Shown piece by piece: positions 1 to 8,422 of a stretch of DNA of 14,838 nt. The notes below the pieces were generated by a model. The model had not been told where the DNA came from, searched no databases, and saw only the letters and a program-made list of their open reading frames with translations. The DNA comes from Lachnospiraceae bacterium. GTDB taxonomy: Bacteria > Bacillota_A > Clostridia > Lachnospirales > Lachnospiraceae. The stretch is taken from contig CAAFOY010000035.1 of the NCBI GenBank assembly GCA_900764695.1, positions 1 to 14,838 of the forward strand, written 5' to 3'. How positions within the stretch are numbered: position 1 is the first letter of the stretch; each line of letters opens with the position of its first letter. Both the position numbers and the translations under genes were made by a program.

Positions 1-10
1 AAATTATTTT

Positions 11-745
11 CTAATTATATTCAGCCGATTCTAAAGTATGCATATGATTAAATGGGAAATAAACGCACATTGCTTTTGCAATTATTTTATCTTTCTTTAC
101 ATAAGTGTTATTCCAGTATCTTGCATCATTTGAAATATTTCTGTTATCACCCATTAAGAAATAACTTCCCTCCGGCACATTGTATTCGTTCTTTCCATCA
201 GGAAGATTGCTTGCATCATTTCCAACTGTCCATTCCTCAGGCAAATAATCTTCTTCTAATGGTTCTTCTGAATCATTTATGTAAATTTTTCCTTCTTTAA
301 TTACAACCTTATCACCAGGCAAACCGATTACTCTCTTTACAAATAACTGACTTTCATCATCCGGGAATTTAAAAATTACAATATCTCCACGCTTTATGTC
401 GCCTGTTTTATATGCCAATCTGTTACCAAGCATTCTATCTTTAGTCATAATTGTTGTTTCCATTGAACCACTTGGTACATTTGCATTAATTATTACAAAA
501 TTATTTACTAAAAATGCAATTACAACTGCTGCAATAAATATTCTAATCCAACTGAAAATTTCTTTTTTCAAATCAAAAGGTTCTAATTCTTCTAATTTTC
601 TTTTTATCTTTTTCTTTTCTTTCTTAGTTAAATTAGGATCATTCAATTGCTCCTGATACTTTTCCCTCTCTAACTCTTTCTTCTTCAGTTCTTCTGCCTT
701 CTTAGCCTCTTTCTCAGTCATATTTTCATTTATATTTTCACTCAT
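11..745 (-). CDS. lepB: Type I signal peptidase
   Basis: This membrane serine protease removes signal peptides from exported proteins at the outer face of the membrane. The 244-residue protein begins with a very charged Lys/Glu-rich cytoplasmic segment (residues 10-62, probably helical or coiled-coil). A single membrane helix follows at about 66-86. The catalytic domain shows the nucleophile motif PSGSM with Ser94, the general-base Lys137 in FVKRVIGLPGD, and the conserved GDNR box at 199-202, continuing to SNDARYW where many relatives have SxDSR. The long charged leader is longer than in Bacillus SipS, which starts close to the membrane helix. The ATG start follows an AAAGGAAA ribosome binding site. 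A strong promoter lies about 55-80 bp upstream, so the gene can be transcribed alone. Its terminator would lie beyond the left edge. The family call is secure; which of several paralogues it is cannot be told. Confidence 0.96.
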   Translation of the reverse strand: MSENINENMTEKEAKKAEELKKKELEREKYQEQLNDPNLTKKEKKKIKRKLEELEPFDLKKEIFSWIRIFIAAVVIAFLVNNFVIINANVPSGSMETTIMTKDRMLGNRLAYKTGDIKRGDIVIFKFPDDESQLFVKRVIGLPGDKVVIKEGKIYINDSEEPLEEDYLPEEWTVGNDASNLPDGKNEYNVPEGSYFLMGDNRNISNDARYWNNTYVKKDKIIAKAMCVYFPFNHMHTLESAEYN

Positions 746-799
746 GTCATTTCCTTTCCGAAGAAAAAAGTTATTTTCTCTTCCCCTAAATTCTTATTC

Positions 800-828
800 A
801 TTATATCCACAAAAACAATGATGTGCAA
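800..828 (-). promoter_or_regulatory. Sigma-A promoter of lepB
   Basis: On the minus strand TTGCAC (positions 823-828) and TATAAT (800-805) are separated by exactly 17 bp. This is a near-consensus vegetative promoter. It predicts a start near 793 and a leader of just under 50 nt before the lepB ATG. Confidence 0.85.
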
Positions 829-846
829 GACTTCCTCCTTTAACTC

Positions 847-879
847 TTTGTAAACTTGCATTAAGTTTTTGTGAACTTG
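847..879. promoter_or_regulatory. Paired 12-bp direct repeats upstream of the lepB promoter
   Basis: TTTGTAAACTTG (847-858) and TTTGTGAACTTG (868-879) are the same word with one mismatch, with starts 21 bp apart, or two helical turns. They lie just upstream of the lepB -35 box (823-828). Related AACTC and AAGTT words at 842 and 863 keep a spacing of about 10-11 bp. Phased direct repeats in this place look like activator sites; on the minus strand they contain TTCACA and TTTACA, similar to OmpR/PhoP-type half sites. The binding protein is unknown, and chance similarity in AT-rich DNA is possible. Confidence 0.35.
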
Positions 880-927
880 AATATTTCTTATTAACATTTG
901 TGAAAAATTTTTTTCATTTTAAGCCAA

Positions 928-1830
928 TCATCTTCCAGGTAGCTCCTTTATGAGTGGTTTCATTGTATGATAGATTTGCTTAACAACATTACTATCCGAA
1001 TACAATTTTAGCAATTTGTTATTTACCTCCTGTCTTGTTTTCGCATTTATCATTATTTCTATTATTTCTTCCTTATTGTCAACATATATTTTTTTCTTAA
1101 AATTTTGTCCAAAAAAAGAACGTACCTGTGCTTCTCTTTTTGTTTCCGACTTATTTTTTATTTCAACAAATTTTTCAAGAACTATTTTTATATCCTGATA
1201 TACTTTAGAATAATCATCAAATTCTCTTTTTATATCATTATGTATTTTATTTAGCATTTGTTCATCATTGCAATGTGTAATTACGTATTTACATACTTTA
1301 TTTGCATCATTTGCTATATATCCTAATTCTACCAAACCATGTTGTACAAAATTATTTAATTCACTCCTATCTTCCCCCGAAAAATTACAGTTCATCCCTT
1401 CACTAATCTTATGGTTCAATCTCTGTGTATTAGTCCCTCTTTTTATTAACTCATTCTCCAGTTCAGCTCTATTTAAATCTTTTTTTGGAATCTCTATTTC
1501 ACGACATATGTGGGAACAACCTTCTTTTTTCCAAAATTCGATAATATTATCGTAATCTTTGTCCTTACTTACTACAACATATTTACATTCCTTCCCATAA
1601 ATTCCGATTATATACCCAAGGTAAGAAACTAAATGCATATCCAATGACTGATTTCTAACCGGTACTAAATGAGCATTTATGTCGCTTTTAAGCCAAAATA
1701 CTTCCGGTCGAATGTTTAATGCATTTTGTGTTGAAAAAATATGTACATGTTCTTCATTTGACAAATTATCAATATTTGCAATTCCATTATTATGAACATT
1801 CTCAAAATCTATTAAATAAAACGTCTCCAT
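928..1830 (-). CDS. PIN/NYN-like domain protein, putative RNase
   Basis: The N-terminal half looks like a PIN/NYN-type nuclease fold. It opens with LIDFENV (Asp8 and Asn11), has an acidic site at Asp64 in SLDMHLVSYLGY, and then SKDKDYD (Asp90, Asp92, Asp94). Together these form the usual acidic metal-binding set of PIN-like RNases, so RNA cleavage is the likely activity. The C-terminal half (about 155-300) appears to hold two related helical units, about 161-221 and 239-297. Both run through a V/I-rich helix, an N-K-I/L stretch and a V-K/Y-x-I ending. No membrane segment or signal peptide is seen. The ATG start follows GAGAGGG with an 11-nt gap, slightly long. The gene stands alone between lepB and the gltD terminator and has its own promoter candidate. 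Substrate and biological role are unknown; it is not recognisably part of a toxin-antitoxin pair here. Confidence 0.8.
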   Translation of the reverse strand: METFYLIDFENVHNNGIANIDNLSNEEHVHIFSTQNALNIRPEVFWLKSDINAHLVPVRNQSLDMHLVSYLGYIIGIYGKECKYVVVSKDKDYDNIIEFWKKEGCSHICREIEIPKKDLNRAELENELIKRGTNTQRLNHKISEGMNCNFSGEDRSELNNFVQHGLVELGYIANDANKVCKYVITHCNDEQMLNKIHNDIKREFDDYSKVYQDIKIVLEKFVEIKNKSETKREAQVRSFFGQNFKKKIYVDNKEEIIEIMINAKTRQEVNNKLLKLYSDSNVVKQIYHTMKPLIKELPGR

Positions 1831-1938
1831 TTACATTATATCCCTCTCATTATTGCTAAAAAAATTGTTTAATACAATTCTGAGTGAACTATATTAAAAA
1901 ATTTTATCTTTTATTTATCGTTGTTTTTCATCCACCCC

Positions 1939-1967
1939 ATTATATTTGTTACTATTTATAATGTACA
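1939..1967 (-). promoter_or_regulatory. Candidate promoter of the PIN/NYN-like gene
   Basis: TGTACA (1962-1967, four of six matches to TTGACA) and a perfect TATAAT (1939-1944) are spaced 17 bp apart on the minus strand. The site lies downstream of the gltD terminator, so the gene is probably transcribed independently, with a leader of about 100 nt. Weaker alternatives exist in this AT-rich region. Confidence 0.45.
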
Positions 1968-2021
1968 TATTATCACAAATTGATTTATGAAACAACATTA
2001 TCCAATTTGCGACACCCTAAA

Positions 2022-2055
2022 AAAACAAAAGCGACTAAAAAGCCGCTTTTGTTTT
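2022..2055 (-). terminator. Intrinsic terminator after gltD
   Basis: A 12-bp perfect inverted repeat (arms 2022-2033 and 2044-2055, each an A-rich run ending in AAAAGCG) encloses a 10-nt loop. Read on the minus strand, the 3' arm ends in a T-rich run. The first arm overlaps the gltD stop codon by two bases, which leaves no spacer between gene end and terminator. It closes the gltBD transcript. Confidence 0.85.
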
Positions 2056-3538
2056 ATAAATTCGTATATCCCATAAGACTTTCATCAACAGCCTTTGCTG
2101 CTTCACGACCTTCATGAATTGCCCATACAACTAATGACTGACCTCTATGCATATCTCCTGCAGTAAATACTTTTTCAACATTTGTCTGATAACTTTCAGG
2201 TGCTGTCTTAACATTTGTTCTTTCATTTACAGCAACACCAAATGCCTTTGTTACGTAATCCTGACTACCGAGAAATCCTGCTGCTATTAACACGAGCTGA
2301 GCCTTTACTTCATATTCACTTCCCGGTATTTCTACCATGTTAAATCTTCCCGTCTTTTCATCTTTCTTTGACTCTAATTTAACTAAAACAACTTTTTCAA
2401 GATTTCCATTTTTGTCTTTCTTGAATTCTTTAACTGTTGTCTGGTAAACTCTTGGGTCATGTCCAAATACAGCAATTGCTTCTTCCTGACCATAGTCTGT
2501 CTTGCAGACTTTTGGCCATTCAGGCCATGGGTTATTTGCTGCTCTTTCATCCGGTGCTTTTGGCATCATCTCTAACTGTAATACGCTTTTTGCTCCGTGA
2601 CGGATACATGTTCCTACACAATCATTTCCTGTATCGCCGCCACCAATAACAATTACATCTTTACCTTTTGCTGAAACGAAAGTTCCTTCTTTAAGTCCGT
2701 TATCAAGCAAACTCTTTGTTGTTGATTTTAAGAAATCTACTGCAAAATAAATTCCATTTGCATCTCTTCCCGTAGCCTTAATATCTCTTGGATTTGTAGC
2801 TCCGCACGCAAGAATTACTCTGTCATATTCTTTCAATATCTTGTCTGCCTTTATATCTTTTCCAATATCTTTGCCTGTTACAAATTCAACGCCCTCTTCT
2901 TTCATAATATTGATTTTTCTATCAATAATATGCTTTTCAAGTTTCATATTTGGAATTCCATACATAAGTAATCCACCAACTCTGTCTGCACGTTCAAATA
3001 CTGTAACATTATGTCCGCGTTTATTAAGCTGGTCAGCTGCTGCAAGTCCTGAAGGACCTGAGCCGATAACTGCAACCTTTTTTCCTGTTCTCATTGATGG
3101 AGCCTTTGCTGCCGCAAATCCTTTTGCATATGCATTTTCAATAATTGTATTTTCATTTGCTCTACATGAAACCGGATTTCCATTTAATCCACATGTACAT
3201 GCCTTTTCACATAAAGCAGGGCATACTCTCGATGTAAATTCAGGGAAATTGTTTGTCTTGTGTAAACGATTATAAGCCTGTTCCATATTTCCATGATATA
3301 AAAGGTCATTCCACTCAGGTATAAGGTTATTTAGAGGACAACCTGATGCCATGCCTGCTAACATTTTACCTGACTGACAAAATGGAACTCCGCAATCCAT
3401 ACATCTTGCAGCCTGGCATCTTTGTTTTTCAAATGATAATGGTTCATGAAATTCATTAAAGTTTTTTATTCTTTCTTTTGGTGAATAAGCCGGTGCATCT
3501 TCACGTTCATATTCTAAAAATCCTGTTGGTTTTCCCAT
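2054..3538 (-). CDS. gltD: Glutamate synthase [NADPH] small subunit
   Basis: GltD takes electrons from NADPH through FAD and iron-sulfur centres and passes them to GltB, which makes glutamate. The 494-residue length is normal. The N-terminal ferredoxin-like part has two cysteine groups: CMDCGVPFC (Cys46, 49, 54) with Cys67, and Cys106, 110, 114 and 116, the ligand pattern for two 4Fe-4S clusters. A first dinucleotide fold has GSGPSG at 159-164 (FAD) and a second has GGGDTG at 299-304 (NADPH). The C-terminal TAGDMHRGQSLVVWAI (459-474) is the family's FAD-closing motif. The ATG start follows GAGGAG at 8 nt. It is the second gene after gltB on the same strand, 233 bp away, with no convincing promoter between, so co-transcription is likely. 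The unusually long, repeat-filled gap is discussed separately. Confidence 0.97.
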   Translation of the reverse strand: MGKPTGFLEYEREDAPAYSPKERIKNFNEFHEPLSFEKQRCQAARCMDCGVPFCQSGKMLAGMASGCPLNNLIPEWNDLLYHGNMEQAYNRLHKTNNFPEFTSRVCPALCEKACTCGLNGNPVSCRANENTIIENAYAKGFAAAKAPSMRTGKKVAVIGSGPSGLAAADQLNKRGHNVTVFERADRVGGLLMYGIPNMKLEKHIIDRKINIMKEEGVEFVTGKDIGKDIKADKILKEYDRVILACGATNPRDIKATGRDANGIYFAVDFLKSTTKSLLDNGLKEGTFVSAKGKDVIVIGGGDTGNDCVGTCIRHGAKSVLQLEMMPKAPDERAANNPWPEWPKVCKTDYGQEEAIAVFGHDPRVYQTTVKEFKKDKNGNLEKVVLVKLESKKDEKTGRFNMVEIPGSEYEVKAQLVLIAAGFLGSQDYVTKAFGVAVNERTNVKTAPESYQTNVEKVFTAGDMHRGQSLVVWAIHEGREAAKAVDESLMGYTNL

Positions 3539-3572
3539 TTTTCTTTCTCCTCTTCATTTAAATTTCTTCCAT

Positions 3573-3695
3573 ACATGCAGTTCGATTCCGCAGCCTTCGC
3601 TGCTTCATCTCACTCGCTTTGCTTTCCTACCTCTAACCGATAGGACATGCAGTTCGATTCCGCAGCCTTCGCTGCTTCATCTCACTCGCTTTGCT
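3573..3695. repeat. Tandem pair of 51-bp repeats in the gltB-gltD spacer
   Basis: Positions 3573-3623 and 3645-3695 are identical over 51 bp, separated by 21 bp (period 72 bp). Each unit is clearly richer in GC than the surrounding genes and contains a perfect 5-bp stem with a 4-nt loop (GCAGC CTTC GCTGC, at 3590-3603 and 3662-3675). There is no open frame or start with a ribosome binding site across it. It resembles a REP-like or MITE-like intergenic element. Perfect identity of the copies points to recent duplication or ongoing homogenisation. Confidence 0.9.
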
Positions 3696-3776
3696 ACGCA
3701 AATAATAAATAATTACTTTCTTCGGCAGTACGTAAACGTCCTGCCGACGTAGTAATTATTTATTGCTTGTCCTATC
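3639..3776. repeat. Inverted-repeat-bounded insert with long internal hairpin (MITE-like)
   Basis: GATAGGACA at 3639-3647 is the exact reverse complement of 3768-3776, and similarity continues as GATAGGACAwGCA. The right copy includes the gltB stop codon. Inside is a second symmetrical structure: 14-bp perfect arms at 3704-3717 and 3751-3764, topped by CGGCAG (3723-3728) pairing with CTGCCG (3741-3746). The block contains the second 51-bp repeat. Terminal inverted repeats plus a large internal hairpin and no coding capacity fit a small non-autonomous element. In the gltBD mRNA it would form a large stable fold just after gltB. There is no U-run, so it is not a standard terminator. Confidence 0.55.
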
Positions 3777-6700
3777 TTGTTGCCGCATAAAATGCTTCGA
3801 TTTGTGCCTGTTCCGGATTTAATCCTTTTTCTTCCATTTTTGCAATGGCATTTAATATCTTCTTATAATCGTAAGGAATGATTTTCTTGAATTTTGGAAG
3901 ATATTCTTCAAAGTTTTCAAGTATTTCTTTTCCTCGTACTGAGTTTGTATATTTAACATGTTCTTCAAGCATTTTCTTTAATTCCTGAACATCATATTTA
4001 TTTGATAACTCTTCTGTAGATACTAACTCTTTATTTGTTTTCATATATAAATCGTTGTTTTCATCAAGTACATAAGCAACACCGCCGCTCATACCTGCTG
4101 CGAAGTTCTTACCTACTTTACCGATAATTACTACACGTCCGCCTGTCATGTATTCACATCCGTGTTCTCCAACACCTTCTACAACTGCTGTAGCACCTGA
4201 ATTTCTTACACAGAAACGTTCTCCTGCTACACCGTTTATATATGCACTTCCACTTGTAGCACCATATAAAGCAACATTACCGATAATGATATTTTCATCC
4301 TGTTTAAACTTAGATTCCTTAGGTGGTTTAACAACAATCTTTCCACCTGATAAACCTTTACCAAGATAATCATTGCTATCACCTGTAAGTTCTATAGTTA
4401 ATCCCTTAGGAATAAATGCACCAAAGCTCTGTCCGCCGGCACCGTTACATTTTACAACATACATATCGTCATCTAATGTATCGTTATATTTCTTTGTAAT
4501 TTCTGAGCCAAATATTGTACCAAATGATCTGTCTAAGTTATTTACATCAACTTCAACACTTGCTGCCTTTTTAGCATCTAAAGCCTTGCCTAATTTTTTC
4601 AATAATACAGTTACATCTTTTGTCTGCTCTAACTTAAAGTCATATACATTTTTCTTGTTGTACTGAACTCTTTCATTTGCAAAATCAGCATTGATTATCT
4701 TATCAAGATTTACTTCAGGTGCATGACCTGCTGTAACATTTTCTTTTACCTTTAATAAATCAGCTCTACCAACTAATTCATCTACTGTTCTAACGCCAAG
4801 TTTTGCCATGTATTCTCGCAGTTCCTGAGCTATAAACTTCATAAAGTTTACAACATATTCAGGTTTTCCTTTGAATCTCTTTCTAAGTTCAGGATTCTGT
4901 GTTGCCACACCAACAGGACATGTATCAAGGTTGCATACTCTCATCATTACGCATCCCATTGTTACTAATGGGGCTGTCGCAAATCCGTATTCTTCTGCAC
5001 CAAGCATTGCAGCAATTGCTACATCACGTCCACTCATTAACTTACCATCTGTTTCAACAATAACTTTATTTCTTAGACCATTTGCAATCAATGTCTGATG
5101 TGCTTCTGCTAATCCAAGTTCCCAAGGAAGACCTGCATTGTAAATTGAATTTCCCGGAGCTGCACCTGTACCACCATCAAATCCTGAAATAAGAATTACC
5201 TGTGCACCTGCTTTTGCAACACCTGCTGCTACAGTGCCAACACCTGCTTCCGAAACTAATTTAACTGAAATTCTTGAATCTCTGTTTGCATTTTTCAAAT
5301 CATAAATCAGCTGTGCTAAATCCTCAATTGAATAAATATCATGATGAGGTGGTGGCGAAATTAAGCTTACACCCGGTGTTGAATATCTTGTTTTTGCAAT
5401 CCAAGGATAAACTTTCTTTCCAGGCAAATGTCCACCTTCACCAGGTTTAGCACCCTGTGCCATTTTAATCTGAATTTCTTCTGCACTTACAAGATATCTT
5501 GATGTAACACCAAAACGTCCTGAAGCGACCTGCTTAATCTTTGAACATTTGTTAAGTCCGTCTTTTCCAACAACTAAACGTTCAGGAGCTTCTCCACCTT
5601 CACCTGAATTTGATTTTCCACCAATCATATTCATTGCAATTGCCATTGTTTCATGTGCTTCCTGAGAAATTGAACCATATGACATTGCTCCTGTCTTAAA
5701 TCTCTTAACAATTGAATCAACACTTTCTACTTCATCAATTGAGATTCCACCATTTTCAGGATATTTAAAGTCAATTAATCCTCTTAAATGTACCGGACTC
5801 ATTTCCTCGTCAATCATATGCGTATACTGTTTAAATAAATCATAGTTTCCTGTCCACGTTGCCATTTGAAGAGTATGAATTGTCTGTGGATTATATTTAT
5901 GTTCTTCTTTTCCACTTCTTAATTTATGAGAGCCTGAACTTTCAAGAGTAAGGTCGACATCAAGTCCTAATGGATCAAATGCTTTTGAATGAAGTTCTTC
6001 AACATTTTCTTCAATATCACGCATTGTGATACCTTCTACTCTGCTTACAGTTCCTGTAAAATATTTATCAATTACTTCACTACTAATTCCGATTGCTTCA
6101 AAAATCTGTGATCCCTGATATGACTGAATTGTTGAAATACCCATCTTAGATGCTATTTTAACTATTCCATGAAGTATCGCATCGTTATAATCATCAATTG
6201 CTGCGTATGGGTCTTTATCAATCATATTTTCATCAACCATCTGTTTGATTGTATCATGTGCCAAATAAGGATTGATTGCACTTGCACCATAACCAAGTAA
6301 TGTTGCAAAATGATGTACATCTCTTGGTTCACCACTTTCAAGAATAAGTGAAAGTGTTGTTCTTTTCTTTGTTTTTACAAGATGCTGATGTACTGCTGAT
6401 ACAGCTAAAAGTGCCGGTATCTGTACATGATATTCATCTACACCTCTGTCTGAAAGTATTATGATATTTGCTCCATCCTTATGCGCTTTATCTACATCTA
6501 CGAATACCTGTTCAATAGCTTTCTCTAATGCAATTCCTTTGTAATATACGATTGGAACCTTTGCAGCCTTAAATCCATCTACATTCATATTTTCAATCTT
6601 AAGTAAATCTGTACTTGTAAGAATTGGATTATGAATTTTTAATACCTTACAGTTTTCAGGTTTTTCTTCTAAGATATTTCCGTCTTTACCTATATAAACA

Positions 6701-8319
6701 GAAGTTGATGTAACTATTTCTTCTCTGATTGCATCAATAGGTGGATTTGTTACCTGAGCAAATAACTGCTTAAAGTAATTGTATAATGGATTCTTTGCTT
6801 CACTAAGTACTGCTATTGGTGTATCTTTACCCATTGCACTAATTCCTTCTGCTCCGTTATTTGCCATTGGAATTATCTTCTTTAAATCTTCATAAGTGTA
6901 TCCAAAGTTTTTCTGTAATCTCTGTCTTTCTTCCTTTGTATATGATTCAACTTTTTTATTTGGAATCTTTATATCTTTCAAATATACAAGATTGTTATTT
7001 AACCATTCACCATATGGTTTTCTTGTTGCATATTCTTCTTTTAATTCATCATCATCAATTAATTTTCCATTTACAGTATCTACAAGAAGCATACGTCCCG
7101 GACGAAGTCTATCTTTTACTACTATTTTTGCAGGGTCAATTTCAAGAACACCTACTTCTGATGAAAGAATCAACTGGTCATCATCTGTAATATAATATCT
7201 TGATGGTCTTAGTCCGTTTCTATCAAGGATTGCTCCCATGTAATCTCCATCTGAGAAAAGGATAGATGCCGGTCCATCCCATGGTTCCATCATTGTTGCA
7301 TAATACTGATAGAAGTCTTTTTTGCTCTGTGAAATTGTGTTGTTATTTTCCCATGGTTCAGGAATACACATCATTACTGCAAGAGGCAAATCTACTCCAT
7401 TCATTACTAAGAATTCTAATGTATTATCAAGCATTGCTGAGTCAGAACCATTTGTATCTACTACAGGCATAACTTTCTGAATAGAATTTTTCATATATTC
7501 ACTATCCATTGATTCTTCTCTTGCAAGCATGTTATCTGCATTTCCACGAATTGTATTTATTTCTCCATTATGAACAATAAATCTATTTGGATGAGCCCTC
7601 TTCCAACTTGGATTTGTATTAGTTGAGAATCTTGAATGAACCATTGCAATAGCTGATTCAAAATCTTTACTCTGTAAATCATCAAAGAACATTCTAAGTT
7701 GTCCAACTAAGAACATACCTTTGTATACTATTGTTCTACTTGACATTGAAACTGTATATGTTCCAACACTGCTGTGTGAAAATACTCTTCTTACAATGTA
7801 TAATTTTCTATCAAAAGGTAATCCTTTTTCTACATCTTCAGGTTTCTTTATGAAGCACTGCATAATGTATGGCATGCATTCAACTGCCTTAGTTCCTAAA
7901 ATTTCAGGATGTGTTGGTACTTCTCTCCATCCTAAGAATTCAAGTCCTTCTTTCTCAACTATTATTTCAAGCATTTTCATTTCACGCTTACGGACAAGTT
8001 CGTCCTGAGACATAAAGAACATTCCAACTCCGTATTCTCTTTCATTTCCAATGTCAAATCCTAAATTCTTTGTAGTTTTCTTAAAGAACTTATGTGAAAT
8101 CTGTAACAAAATACCAACTCCGTCACCAGTCTTTCCTTCTGCGTCCTTACCTGCTCTATGCTCAAGATTTTCTACTATCTTTAAAGCATTTTCTACTGTT
8201 TCATGAGATTTGATACCTTTAATGTTTACAACTGCACCAATACCGCAGTTATCATGTTCAAATCTTTCATCGTATAAGCCATCTTTTTTTGCTTTCTCAA
8301 ATAATTCGTTTTGATTCAT
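3772..8319 (-). CDS. gltB: Glutamate synthase [NADPH] large subunit
   Basis: GltB hydrolyses glutamine and uses the ammonia, channelled internally, to aminate 2-oxoglutarate on FMN, giving glutamate. The 1515 residues are full length. Cys25 in HDNCGIG is the N-terminal nucleophile of the class II amidotransferase domain (about 25-430), exposed after removal of a 24-residue propeptide. The central domain follows, then the FMN-binding synthase domain (about 800-1190, with GEGGEAPERL). The 3Fe-4S ligands are Cys1123, Cys1129 and Cys1134 in CVMMRVCNLDTC. The C-terminal GXGXG beta-helix covers about 1240-1490. The frame stays open 13 codons further up, but AGGAGGG sits 5 nt before the ATG at 8319, inside that extension, so the shorter start is chosen. 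It is the first gene of the gltBD unit, with a promoter and a terminator-like hairpin upstream. Confidence 0.97.
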   Translation of the reverse strand: MNQNELFEKAKKDGLYDERFEHDNCGIGAVVNIKGIKSHETVENALKIVENLEHRAGKDAEGKTGDGVGILLQISHKFFKKTTKNLGFDIGNEREYGVGMFFMSQDELVRKREMKMLEIIVEKEGLEFLGWREVPTHPEILGTKAVECMPYIMQCFIKKPEDVEKGLPFDRKLYIVRRVFSHSSVGTYTVSMSSRTIVYKGMFLVGQLRMFFDDLQSKDFESAIAMVHSRFSTNTNPSWKRAHPNRFIVHNGEINTIRGNADNMLAREESMDSEYMKNSIQKVMPVVDTNGSDSAMLDNTLEFLVMNGVDLPLAVMMCIPEPWENNNTISQSKKDFYQYYATMMEPWDGPASILFSDGDYMGAILDRNGLRPSRYYITDDDQLILSSEVGVLEIDPAKIVVKDRLRPGRMLLVDTVNGKLIDDDELKEEYATRKPYGEWLNNNLVYLKDIKIPNKKVESYTKEERQRLQKNFGYTYEDLKKIIPMANNGAEGISAMGKDTPIAVLSEAKNPLYNYFKQLFAQVTNPPIDAIREEIVTSTSVYIGKDGNILEEKPENCKVLKIHNPILTSTDLLKIENMNVDGFKAAKVPIVYYKGIALEKAIEQVFVDVDKAHKDGANIIILSDRGVDEYHVQIPALLAVSAVHQHLVKTKKRTTLSLILESGEPRDVHHFATLLGYGASAINPYLAHDTIKQMVDENMIDKDPYAAIDDYNDAILHGIVKIASKMGISTIQSYQGSQIFEAIGISSEVIDKYFTGTVSRVEGITMRDIEENVEELHSKAFDPLGLDVDLTLESSGSHKLRSGKEEHKYNPQTIHTLQMATWTGNYDLFKQYTHMIDEEMSPVHLRGLIDFKYPENGGISIDEVESVDSIVKRFKTGAMSYGSISQEAHETMAIAMNMIGGKSNSGEGGEAPERLVVGKDGLNKCSKIKQVASGRFGVTSRYLVSAEEIQIKMAQGAKPGEGGHLPGKKVYPWIAKTRYSTPGVSLISPPPHHDIYSIEDLAQLIYDLKNANRDSRISVKLVSEAGVGTVAAGVAKAGAQVILISGFDGGTGAAPGNSIYNAGLPWELGLAEAHQTLIANGLRNKVIVETDGKLMSGRDVAIAAMLGAEEYGFATAPLVTMGCVMMRVCNLDTCPVGVATQNPELRKRFKGKPEYVVNFMKFIAQELREYMAKLGVRTVDELVGRADLLKVKENVTAGHAPEVNLDKIINADFANERVQYNKKNVYDFKLEQTKDVTVLLKKLGKALDAKKAASVEVDVNNLDRSFGTIFGSEITKKYNDTLDDDMYVVKCNGAGGQSFGAFIPKGLTIELTGDSNDYLGKGLSGGKIVVKPPKESKFKQDENIIIGNVALYGATSGSAYINGVAGERFCVRNSGATAVVEGVGEHGCEYMTGGRVVIIGKVGKNFAAGMSGGVAYVLDENNDLYMKTNKELVSTEELSNKYDVQELKKMLEEHVKYTNSVRGKEILENFEEYLPKFKKIIPYDYKKILNAIAKMEEKGLNPEQAQIEAFYAATR

Positions 8320-8341
8320 CGTATCCCTCCTGATAGTTAGA

Positions 8342-8407
8342 ATATAAAAAAGGTACAAAGGACTGCCTCAGTTGCATAGCAACACTGAAGTACGCCTTTG
8401 TACCTTT
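8342..8407 (-). terminator. Terminator-like hairpin in the gltB leader (candidate attenuator)
   Basis: Perfect 13-bp arms lie at 8349-8361 and 8395-8407 (minus-strand RNA AAAGGUACAAAGG pairing with its complement). They enclose a 4x4 internal loop and an upper stem (8366-8375 with 8379-8390, including GUUGC/GCAAC and G-U pairs). A T-rich run, TTTTTTATATT, follows at once on the minus strand. It lies downstream of the gltB promoter, and its T-run ends only 10 nt before the ribosome binding site. rpoD upstream has its own separate terminator, so this hairpin most plausibly controls read-through into gltBD. No known riboswitch class was recognised. Confidence 0.7.
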
Positions 8408-8422
8408 ATGCTTACTTTTTTA

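Noticed and set aside
901..916. Palindromic TGAAAAA/TTTTTCA after the PIN/NYN-like gene as a terminator
   Set aside because: It is an A-U-only stem with a 2-nt centre and is too weak to call as an intrinsic terminator.
2841..3275. Plus-strand open frames inside gltD and gltB
   Set aside because: They are shadows of highly conserved enzymes in other frames, without plausible start signals or recognisable protein features.
3576..3592. T-arm-like sequence (GTTCGATTCC with flanking partial stem) in each 51-bp repeat, suggesting a tRNA gene
   Set aside because: Only the T-arm shape is present. There is no D-arm, anticodon arm or acceptor stem at the required spacing in either copy.
3573..3695. 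Possible minimal CRISPR array (two identical repeats with a 21-bp spacer)
   Set aside because: The repeats are too long (51 bp), the spacer is too short, there are only two units and no cas gene is nearby.
8320..8358. 13-codon upstream extension of gltB
   Set aside because: It contains the AGGAGGG ribosome binding site for the ATG at 8319 and overlaps the T-run of the leader hairpin.
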